Assembly (NCBI GenBank): GCA_946902875.1
Contig: OX336348.1
Coordinates: 16,331,741-16,395,740 of the forward strand
Source of the DNA: Nematopogon swammerdamellus
Lineage: Eukaryota; Arthropoda; Insecta; Lepidoptera; Adelidae
Reading direction: 5' to 3'
Length of the DNA: 64,000 nucleotides
Shown here: piece by piece, positions 20,990 through 29,228 of the stretch
Position numbering within the stretch: position 1 is the first letter of the stretch
Layout of the letters: the number at the start of each line of letters is the position of its first letter
Translations under genes and position numbers: made by a program
The notes under the pieces: model-generated
Database searches by the model: none
Seen by the model: the letters and a program-made list of their open reading frames with translations, nothing else
What the model was told of the DNA's origin: nothing

Positions 20990-21445
20990 TTTTTTTAGAC
21001 CAAGAATATCTCCATAGATGGATCGGACGACTATGTCACCGGATTTAAATCCGTTAGATTTTTATCATTACTTATTTAAAAGAAAAAGTTTAAGTACGGG
21101 AAACCGATGGAAAACTTGATAGAGCTCAAAAAAATAATTACGGCAGCAGCTCAGGTTTTTTTATTTTATGGAACTGACATGATTGGCTACATCACCTACA
21201 ACATCCGTGATGTCAGCCCATAACACCGAGTGAACTTGGTGCCACGTCAGTGCTTCCCTTCGGTCGTGCCGGCTACACTCAACTGGACGGAAAACACAAA
21301 CTATTTACATAGCATAGGTGGACGTATCTGCACTTGCATCGAGTACTTGCTCGACGCATCAACCGGGCATTTGTGAGAAGATGTCGAGCTAGCATTCGTG
21401 CAGGTGGTAAACAATTTGAACATCTACTTTTACAGGTTAATAAAG
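20990..21445 (+). pseudogene. mariner-like transposase C-terminal relic
   Basis: At 21016 the frame reads MDRTTMSPDLNPLDFYHYLF. SPDLNPLDF is the signature around the last catalytic acid of mariner/Tc1-type DDE transposases. After a frameshift, KYGKPMENLIELKKI follows. After a SINE insertion, RAFVRRCRASIRAGGKQFEHL and a stop close the protein, as is normal for the family. Two frameshifts and a nested SINE make it dead. A GGGACACCCTGTATAC stretch at 21978, typical of a terminal inverted repeat, may be its right end. Confidence 0.7.
21154..21308 (-). mobile_element. 5S/tRNA SINE, 3' part
   Basis: Starts at a T-run (poly(A) on the minus strand). It continues GGAACTGACATGATTGGCTAC, TGATGTCAGCCCATAACAC and CGGAAAACACAAACTATT, the reverse complement of the tail at 10290-10400. 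It is 5'-truncated and splits the mariner-like relic. Confidence 0.8.
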
Positions 21446-21977
21446 ACTAATTACTTCAAGTGTTTATTTTATTCCAATTTGTAGTTGGTAGAACAGTTTA
21501 TCAAATCCCGAGGTCCTTTTGCAGTTAACTAACAATAGCTCATAAATTATTGGGAAAATTGGTAAGTCATGTACCATTTTAAAAACTACATTAGATGGGC
21601 GTATTTTTGTTGCATAATGCCACTTTAGTGTAGTAATTTTTTTTTTCACCGCGTAGGACAAATTCAAGGGATGAGGTTGAAAAAAATTTTACATGTGGCT
21701 CTTAAGTCGTTTTTCAGCTAAGCGGGATTAAACATGAAAAAATAAATCATACTGTGTGAAAGCCTAACTTTTCAGAAATATTTTACGAAAACTAGATTTA
21801 AGAAAATCTTACATTTGTACTTGTGGCATTTAAAAAAATGAGCTGAGGGAGAAAATTTTGGATTTTTACAAAAGTGACAATATCTCAAAAATTAAGCCAT
21901 TTTCACTAAAACTAAAATCAGATTTTCTGAGAGGTAATTAGCAGCCCTATCAGCTGTCAAAGGATTATCCTCGGTTT

Positions 21978-21998
21978 CTGGGACACCCTGTATACGTA
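21978..21998 (-). repeat. Transposon terminal repeat motif
   Basis: GGGACACCCTGTATACGTAT is the form taken by many mariner-like terminal inverted repeats. The partner end was not found. Confidence 0.35.
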
Positions 21999-22439
21999 TA
22001 CGTATTTATTATTGTGACAAGCTTATTTCTTGAGTACATTTCCAATGCCCTCTGGTTGTCGCGATTCTTCGTGTGGCCTGTGGATTTTTGTGCTTAAAAT
22101 TGTATTATTTAAATTAAAAAAATATTGTAAAATTCAAAACAATTGCCGTTTTTACCATTCAACTTATAAATTCCGGGTTCTTCAGGAGATTCTCGATTCC
22201 AAAGTGCACGAAAAAATCCGCGAATAAGAGCTCCAATACCTGAAAAATATATTTATACATTAAACTAAAAAAGTGAATCCCTAGGCAGATCGCTTTTTGT
22301 GGACATTAGTGTAGTAAAGGAGGCTAGTGGACCCCACATAAATTCCTCAGATTTGACATTAAAGTACGATGAAGTATTATGAATTAAACATATTATTGAC
22401 AACATAATATTACCTATTACCTAATATTATTATAATAGT

Positions 22440-22770
22440 ACCGTGTGGGGCCGGTACTTAAAAAGAATAGCTCCACTGCATCTCTCCCCATGCATGTCGT
22501 AAAAGGCGACTAAGGGATAAGGACAAGATGCCGTGCTGAAGGGCGACAGGCTCGCCACCTCTCACCTTGGCACGGTACTTCCACCGAGTCATGCAGCAGG
22601 TATGGGTCTTCGTGCCTTACTTGCTGCTTGATCGATTGAATCTTGTTCGAACACTTTGCGAAACGTGGTGGTCGGTGTTGTGCTGTAATTAACCAGAGTT
22701 CTTGCAGCACAGCACCGATTACTCTGCTTACCCCGATTTTCGGGATTCAGCGTGAGTGATATGTATGTAT
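22440..22770 (+). repeat. Dispersed lepidopteran-type repeat
   Basis: CCGTGTGGGGCCGGTACTTA ... CATGTCGTAAAAGGCGACTA matches the front of the composite SINE at 9928. The right part (GATTACTCTGCTTACCCCGA, TTCAGCGTGAGTGATATG) is a separate module. No coding sequence. Confidence 0.6.
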
Positions 22771-22840
22771 AATATTATAAAAATCCAAAAAATATTCATA
22801 ACAGAAGTTAGGTATTTTTACCTAAACTCTTATATTTCTT

Positions 22841-22890
22841 ACTAGCTTTTGCCCGCGGCTTGGCTCGCGTGAAATTCGTATATAAAAAGA
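22841..22890 (-). mobile_element. Helitron-like 3' terminus, inverted
   Basis: ACTAGCTTTTGCCCGCGGCT and TGGCTCGCGTGAAATTCGTA are the reverse complement of the terminus at 8772-8812. Only a short piece follows before family U sequence begins at about 22917. Confidence 0.55.
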
Positions 22891-22916
22891 AGAAAGTAAG
22901 TAGGCCCGCTACTGTG

Positions 22917-23096
22917 CCTTTATTTTCGCCTTTATTTCGGCACGCGGAACAATTCGGTTTTTATGGGAGCAACATCTTAGCGTAACCGGAACTGAATTTT
23001 ATTTAGCCTATCCTGTGTCCTACATACTTAAACGTGTTTGTACTAAGTTTAATCTAATTCAGATGATCGGTTTAAGAGTTATGGAGGATTTTCTGT
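22917..23096 (+). mobile_element. Family U fragment
   Basis: GGAACAATTCGGTTTTTATG, CATCTTAGCGTAACCGGAAC and GATCGGTTTAAGAGTTATGG match the middle of family U. It stops in the short (TATG)n tract exactly where the polymerase relic opens. Confidence 0.75.
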
Positions 23097-23482
23097 ATGT
23101 ATGTAGACAATATTTATAATATCCCACGCGTACACGACAAAATACCAGGACTATTCAAAGATGAATTGGGTGGTCTTCCCGTAGAGGAATTTATAGGGTT
23201 GAGAGCAAAATTATACTGCATTAAAACACCTGAATTCTCTATTAAAAAAGCTAAAGGGGTCACCCTGTCTGCAACAAAATTAATAAAACGAAAAGAATAA
23301 GGAAGGCTCTCGATAGCGACGAGTCTCTACAACGTAAAATGTTAACAATTCCATCAATGAAACACGTGTTATACACTCAAGAGATAAACAAAACAGTTCT
23401 CAATAGATCTGATGATAAACGACAATTGTTCAAAAATAAGTATAGTAGATTGCCCTGGGGGCATTACCGAACTATGTTTTGA
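23097..23482 (+). pseudogene. Family-B DNA polymerase C-terminal relic (Polinton/adintovirus type)
   Basis: The first 67 codons contain GLFKDELGGLPVEEFIGLRA followed by a Lys-rich KKAKGV segment. After a frameshift near 23300 the text KHVLYTQEINKTVLN ... SDDKR ... LPWGHY follows. This order (FKDE-x-G, EF-x-GLRAK-x-Y, KKAKGV, NK, DDKR, GHY) is what I associate with the C-terminus of protein-primed DNA polymerases in Polinton/Maverick and adintovirus-like elements. Everything upstream (exonuclease and palm motifs) is lost, replaced by family U sequence. AATAAA follows at about 23606. It is a dead remnant. No integrase, ATPase, protease or capsid gene was recognised nearby. Confidence 0.6.
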
Positions 23483-23647
23483 TTCAAACATCGTTCTAAT
23501 TTACGTCTCAGAAATTATGTTCTGTAATATTAATGTACTGTTTTTATTTTATGTGTACCTTTAGTGCTTTTAACCCTTTCTTTGTCATTTCGTGGTTTTT
23601 ATTTAAATAAAACGCTTTGAGTTGTAAATACGCTTTTATTTTAAACA

Positions 23648-23860
23648 TCAGTATGCAAAATTACAATTAATCACTTTTTTGGAAATTAACTTTAAAACTC
23701 TTTCAGTAGTATTCAGAATTTCATCAAACCCTGCTCCTTGCACAACATATTGTCCTTGGATTGATGGCACTTCACAAGTATCGAGCCCATCGGGCAGAAC
23801 ATCAAAAATTTGTATCTTGATTAACTGCTGCCCCCTAGTCTGTGCCGGTGCCATTACATA
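23648..23860 (-). CDS. Small unrecognised gene, convergent to the polymerase relic
   Basis: The frame is open from about 23930 to the stop at 23648. The first in-frame methionine (VMAPAQTRGQQLIK) is near 23853. The peptide has an IQIFDVLPDGLDTCEVPSIQ core, an alternating hydrophobic pattern and a short basic N-terminal part upstream of the methionine (KKQKQKRTRK). AAAATAAAAG follows the stop at once, facing the AATAAA of the polymerase relic 30 bp away. This tight convergent arrangement is typical of compact mobile or viral gene sets. No family recognised. It could be part of the same lost element. Confidence 0.35.
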   Translation of the reverse strand, partial: YVMAPAQTRGQQLIKIQIFDVLPDGLDTCEVPSIQGQYVVQGAGFDEILNTTERVLKLISKKVINCNFAY

Positions 23861-24488
23861 CGACGACAAAGCTTGCAGTTGATCTTTTCTAGTTCTTTTT
23901 TGTTTCTGCTTCTTACACAAATCGATGCATTATGTTTGCTTGATCTGAAAATAAAAAATAATAACATTAATTCAGTTAATTTTATTAAATTTCTGAAGTG
24001 CTAAAAATATTTATACCTCAAGAATTTTTTTATTTATAGGTAATATTTTAAAAAAGAAAAATATTTATCTTACCGATGTCATGATGATGTAGAGAAACGT
24101 GTGTACAAGCAAGACTTTAATCTATAACTGACCATTAAGCTCCACACAACATAGACTATGATTTGTTTTTCACACTTTCCATTTTTTTGAATACTGAGAA
24201 TTTATCATCAAACGTAATACAAGTTTAAAATTCTTGAAATTACTGATGATGAGTCATAAATTATATTTGTACACGTGCATGGGTATTTCAGAAATATTAG
24301 AGTTTGGTGCGAACACCGAGATCGAGGTATTTTATAAAATAGGAAGAATGAAAACTTCTATCGGTTTACCATTTTTACAAGTATTTTTGATGTCCATATT
24401 ATCACTTATTATCGCATACATAACCCACATAACCTATTTTATTACTTTTTAATTGCTGCAACCTAATAACTTAACAATAAATATCTAG

Positions 24489-24795
24489 CCCTGACACACC
24501 TGATGATGAGATTATCAACACCATGCAAGAGCGAGGTAATTGAGAAACCTGAAGATGTGGTCCTGATAGATATTTATTGTTAAATTATTAGATTTCAGCA
24601 ATGAAAAGGTAATAAAAATAGATTATGTAAGTTGCAAATTGTCATGCGTTTTATTTTTTCAGACCTACGCGACATTTATATAATGCCATAAGGCAAAAAC
24701 TAGGCACCTCTCTCTTCAACAGCACCGATGCAAGCAAGTGGCATCGAACTGGACGATTTCTAGACTGGGAGGAATATGATAGAAACATGCGTTGA
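24489..24795 (+). CDS. Candidate spliced gene end with a 10-base micro-exon
   Basis: Three segments fit one frame. 24490-24535 (PDTPDDEIINTMQER) ends in a GTAATT donor. 24599-24608 (CAATGAAAAG) lies between TTTCAG and GTAATA. 24663-24795, after TTTTTTCAG, reads TRHLYNAIRQKLGTSL ... KWHRTGRFLDWEEYDRNMR and stops. Phases agree exactly across both introns (63 and 54 bases, short for an insect). Against it: the first segment lies inside a 15-bp inverted repeat (TAACAATAAATATCT at 24471, complement at 24569) and may belong to a tiny insertion. The last exon alone is the better-supported part. No family recognised. Confidence 0.35.
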
Positions 24796-25019
24796 ACCAC
24801 CCAGTGAGACGTTAGTGATAGTCCTCAATCATCTCATCATACACACACCTTAACATTTTAGCCATATACATAGCTCAACAAAATATATAATGTTGACACT
24901 AAATGTGCGACGAATTAATTTCTACCTTTTACAACCGAGTTACATTAAAATATAAACAGTCTTGCGAAAGGTTGCAGTCGAGCCGGACGCTGAAACTAAT
25001 TACGTGACTGCTAGTAATC

Positions 25020-25517
25020 ATGTCTGCTCATGTTATCGTAGACATGCAACGTTTCAAAACGTCTGGCAACGAGTTTATTTTGAAAGAATTGGCTTTAGCT
25101 TCATACGGAAAAACCGAAGTTTTTATTTTGAAGCCACCGTTTCCTTATTGGAAACTGACCAATGAAGAAAAGAGACAAGTGCGCTGGATAGAAAAGAATC
25201 TCGGAATATCATGGAGGGAAGGATTTTTTAACACGAATGAATTCAACAATTACGTTAAACCATACTTACAAGACAAGACTTTATACTGCAAAGGCATTGA
25301 AAAAGCAGCCTGGATAAAGAGATTGTGTAATAATGATAATGTTGTAAACCTAGAATCGTTTGATTGTCCTAATTTTAAGAAATTAGCTGAAACTTATTGT
25401 AAGGATTCGTATAAATATAATTGTATTAGTCATAAGAACCATTGTGCTCTAAAAAATGTCATGTGTTTAGCGGAATGGTGTTACGAAGTTGATTTTGATA
25501 GAGATACGATAAATTAA
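25020..25517 (+). CDS. 165-residue protein, possible degenerate DEDD-nuclease fold
   Basis: Intact frame from ATG (context AATCATGTC) to TAA, with AATAAA about 110 bases downstream. The order is HVIVDMQRF at 4-12, IKEL-like FILKELALA at 19-27, KPPFPYW at 38-44, a WIEKNLGISW segment at 55-64, YCKGIEKAAWI at 88-98, CPNFKKLAETYC, then NHCALKNVMCLAEWC near the end. This order recalls DEDDh 3'-5' exonucleases (D-x-E, HNxxFD, DT, HxAxxD), but the second acid is Q and the final D is N, so catalysis would be lost. That link is my inference. Similar small proteins may accompany Polinton-like elements, and the polymerase relic lies 1.5 kb upstream. Function unknown. Confidence 0.5.
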   Translation: MSAHVIVDMQRFKTSGNEFILKELALASYGKTEVFILKPPFPYWKLTNEEKRQVRWIEKNLGISWREGFFNTNEFNNYVKPYLQDKTLYCKGIEKAAWIKRLCNNDNVVNLESFDCPNFKKLAETYCKDSYKYNCISHKNHCALKNVMCLAEWCYEVDFDRDTIN

Positions 25518-26037
25518 AAAGGTATAAATGCAAATGTTCGACAATTTTTTAAAATATAATTTTGTATAATATTTAACGTAAGTTAGATTTATGGGTAATT
25601 TTGTATCTTTTATTATTTGTAGTTGTCTAAATAAAAATAATAAGAACAAGTAATTCCGGTGTTTCATTTATATGTATAAAGAATACCTTAGTTTGAATAT
25701 AAAATATAAAATAGATAACATTAAAAAAGGTTAGGGGTTTGGGAATAATTGCAATATAAGTAGTGTTGACATAAATGTCACAAGTTTTTTTGCAATATTC
25801 ATCAATCATTGAATCTGTTCTAGCTAGTTTTTAAAATATAAAAAAACAGATGGGGTTGCATATGATTGAGTCAATATAAAGTATTCGTTTGTTTTTTCCA
25901 CCTAGATCGTAACTCTATGTAACGTAACGTACGAATTAAAACTCTCGTTAGATTAGGTTTGGTTATACCATGCATTAATTCAATATATTAAAGTTAGTTT
26001 AAGCTTTAGTCGTTGTTCGTTATAGTTAATTTATAAA

Positions 26038-26097
26038 AGTGTATATTGGGAAAGCTACATGGAATGAATTGAGATGTAGCTTGCCCAATTATACACT
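26038..26097 (+). ncRNA. Candidate pre-miRNA-like hairpin
   Basis: AGTGTATATTGGGAAAGCTA plus CAT at 26038-26060 pairs with 26074-26097, with one mismatch and one bulge around a 13-base loop. Length (60 nt) and stem (about 23 bp) fit a miRNA precursor, but a tiny inverted-repeat transposon is equally possible. Confidence 0.3.
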
Positions 26098-26539
26098 ACT
26101 TACTTTAAATACCAGAAGCGATAAAAGTATGTATTTTGATAAGAATTAATCCAATATTATAAAATGTGCATTGTAAATACAGTATCCAATTTAAATGTAT
26201 TTATGGTTCACTATTTTGGCTACAGTGACTTCCACAAAAAGATATATGCTGTCGCGGACTTTTTTTTAGAACTATTTAAGAGAAACAACCTTATCATACA
26301 TTATCTTCGTGTAACTCTAACGGTTTATGCAGCGCACGCCGAGATAGCTCTCAGATGGCAGGATTTTTTCCGACTTACTTGGTCGATATACCTATTTGGG
26401 CCAATTTACACAATGAATTTATAAATTATAGTCTATTTATGTTATTTTGATGTACTGAATCAGTTCAGTAGTTTTCGCGTGAAAGAGGAATAAAGGTCTT
26501 GTTGTGAAAGGCTAAACTTAAAATTAAACCCGCCGCACA

Positions 26540-27200
26540 ATACATTTGTTGCTGGAGTAGGTGACATAGCCAATCCTATTGAAGGAGTCACCTGCTTGAC
26601 TATCCGCTCCCGCCTGGACGATAACATAAGGTTTAAAGTACAACCTTTCGTCGTAAACCGCATCACAAATGAATTGCCTTCAGCAAAAGTAGATATTTCG
26701 CGACTCGAATACCTACACAATTTACCGCTTAGTGATTACGGTTACTTTGAACCTGCCGAAATAGATCTCATTCTCGGTGCAGATGTGTTCGCTCGCATTT
26801 TACGTAGTAAGACTATCGCTCGCGCGCCTGGAGAACCGATCGCTATAGAAACCTCATTAGGTTATCTAGTACTAGTAGAAGCGCCTGCGCTCCCAGGCCC
26901 GACGACAACGTGTAATATTATTCGCACATACTGTAACTTAATTGATTTTAGTGAAGCAGGTGAACCAAGTTTGTCTACTTCGCAACGCAGCCTCCCACAT
27001 CGCGCGACATCATTGCCTACCAAAATTACAAACGAGTTGCCGCGTGTACCGGTCAGCTTACTCTGTAGCCCGTACCTAGCTATCGATGAGTCAGTTAGTT
27101 CATGCTGGGGGGCTCGAGTTGTCTATAAGTACACCTCTCGCACACCGCGTCTCGGAAGTCGAATTTCAGTCAGACGACCTTTAAAAAACTTTCACATTTA
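26540..27200 (+). pseudogene. BEL/Pao protease-region fragment
   Basis: The frame reads GVGDIANPIEGVTCLTIRSR then QPFVVNRITNELPSAKVD, LPLSDYGYFEPAEIDLILGA, DVFARIL and PIAIETSLGYLVL. This is the aspartic-protease region and the stretch before reverse transcriptase in BEL/Pao polyproteins (LLGAD and TxLGYLVLG patterns). Downstream, homology continues in disturbed frames until about 27190 (SEVEFQSDD in another frame). Gag, reverse transcriptase and integrase are gone. It is a separate copy from the element at 723-2855, which lacks this region. Confidence 0.75.
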
Positions 27201-27797
27201 AACAGTAACTTTATTTGTTTGTGTTTTTTTGTTTTGTTTATTGTCTTTTTGTCTTTGTTGTTTGAGAATCACACAGTTTAATAGCAATTTAGAATCCGCA
27301 TTTCCCAAAGTCAAATGTCTTCAACGACTATGGAACCTTGTTAGGTGGAGTAGTTTTAGTTGAGTAATACTAATTTGCTTAGCTATAGGCTTCTCCCCTT
27401 TATTATCATTTCACCGCAATCATATTCTTATCAACTACTATCATGACCGCTGCAAATACCTAATATTGTATTTGTTCACCGGAAGTCACGGCGTTCGTGA
27501 GATCGTGAACGGCCGTGCTGGGTCCGAAAAGTGTAGGCGCGTAGTAAGCGCACAGTGGTGAATATTTTCAAACTGTCTAGTCCTACTTTCGCAAATTATA
27601 CAGTCCACTAACTTTTATTTTATATTTTTTTCTTGTTAATCCGCATTATTATTCTATCCGCTACACCGATAAAATGGTTTATATTATTCGCATACTTAAC
27701 ATACGCTCGCAAAATCTTTGGTAGGTATTTTCTAGGCAATCAATTTTCCGCTTTTTTTTTCTTTATATATTATTTTTGAAAGGACTTGGTCCTGTCA

Positions 27798-28280
27798 AGC
27801 TGGGGGGCATGGTTGGGCCAATTGCGTTGTAAATCGGTTGTGGTGACATTTCACCTAGTCCCTTCCCTGTCTGTCCCATATACCTACCTCACCGCCTGAT
27901 GAAGGTAGCACAGTGCTGCCATCGCTCGCGCCGCCGCTGTTGAGCGGCTCGTGAGTCGTGATTCGAGTCTCCGCCGGCTGCGACGTCAAACTTGCGCGTT
28001 GCAGTTTTACCGCAAATGAAATATTATTTTTAACCGCTTCCGCCTTAATATTACATAATCCTACGCTCTGTATACTGTTTCTCGCCGCGAGTGTCGTTTC
28101 GCAACGCTGCGCTGCTGGAGACGAACCTCTTTGCGTGGTGGCCACCCGCTTCGCCGCGCTGCCTGGACATCCATCAGTGGTGAGCCCTGCACAATTTCCT
28201 TTCCTCCCCTGGTGTGATGTTCACTGCGACTGCATTTACAACGCAAGCTTATATAGGTACTATTTTTTATCATTTTGAAA
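27798..28280 (+). repeat. Possible BEL/Pao 3' LTR start
   Basis: AAGCTGGGGGGCA is a good polypurine tract and is followed at once by TGGTTGGGCC, an LTR-like TG start. The right end is uncertain and no partner LTR was seen, so this is tentative. Confidence 0.3.
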
Positions 28281-28394
28281 AAACCTAAATTCCAGCGACC
28301 TACCGCCGCGTCACCAACTATAAATACAAATAAAACATGCTATATAATTTTTGCGGCGAAAAATAAGGTAATAGATTCACATAATCCCCTAAAA

Positions 28395-29030
28395 ATTAAT
28401 GAACACGTTTTAAAAAAAATCGTCAATTAAAAATATCTCGGACTTATACTTGACAAGGACTTGTCCTGGCGCGCACATATAAAACATGTGATTTCAAAAA
28501 TAACGCCTTTAACTGGAGCACTGAGACGTATTGCCGGCGTCCTCCCCGCGCAGACATGACATACTAATATACAACTCACTTGTCTACCCGCACTTACAGT
28601 ACCTTGTCAGCTTGTGGGGGACGGCTGCTCCCTCCATATTTCACGACCTACAAATCGCTCAAAACAAAATTTTTAAAGTCCTCTTCCAATTTAATCGCCT
28701 CACACACACAGATACGTTATATAAAGAGACAAAACTATTTAATATCAAACAAATATACAAATACAATACGTGCATATTAATCAGGAACATTTAACAAGGT
28801 AACCTTCACATAAAAACGAGTTTCATAACTAATAGTGAAATACACGCACACTTCACAAGAAGTGCGCGAAATCTGCGTATACCTACACCGCGCACAAATT
28901 ATGGAAAACGAAACCTATTATTTGATAGTGTACAGGTATATAACAGCCTTCCTAAAGTATTAGAAATTTAGAGACAAACAGACAGTTCAAGACAGCTATC
29001 AAAACCTACTTTAGTGCTAATAAATAGCAG
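28395..29030 (+). pseudogene. LINE (CR1/Jockey-type) reverse transcriptase C-terminus
   Basis: Frames read KYLGLILDKDLSWRAHI, KITPLTGALRRIAG, then after a frameshift ILIYNSLVYPHLQYLVSLWG, LQIAQNKIFKVLFQFNRL and LFNIKQIYKYNTCILIRN. YLG-x-x-x-D, the Y-SLVxPHLxY-x-x-LWG motif and the helical end are diagnostic of the thumb and C-terminal part of CR1/Jockey-like ORF2. Stops and frameshifts show it is dead. It ends in an AT-rich stretch just before the satellite flank. Confidence 0.75.
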
Positions 29031-29080
29031 ACTAGGTCTTTAGTTTTTTTTTTTTTAATATTATTAAACGGTTTTATTTA

Positions 29081-29228
29081 GCTTGACTCCGTATATTTGT
29101 TTGTTTCTATCTTTGTTTCAAATCTTCGACAATTTTTTCAACTACTTCTACTGAACCGATTTTTATGAAACTTTGCACACACATTGAGTTCTCGTGACAA
29201 TATAATATTATGATAATTTCAACTTAGT
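29081..29228 (-). repeat. Flank of the satellite element, inverted copy
   Basis: GCTTGACTCCGTATATTTGT ... ATGATAATTTCAACTTAG is the reverse complement of 13139-13300 at roughly 90 percent identity by eye. Confidence 0.85.

Noticed and set aside
23640..23945. Spliced 5' exon for the small minus-strand gene at 23648
   Set aside because: A TTTTCAG acceptor exists at about 23945, but the frame has a stop at about 23930, so that exon start would not be coding in this frame.
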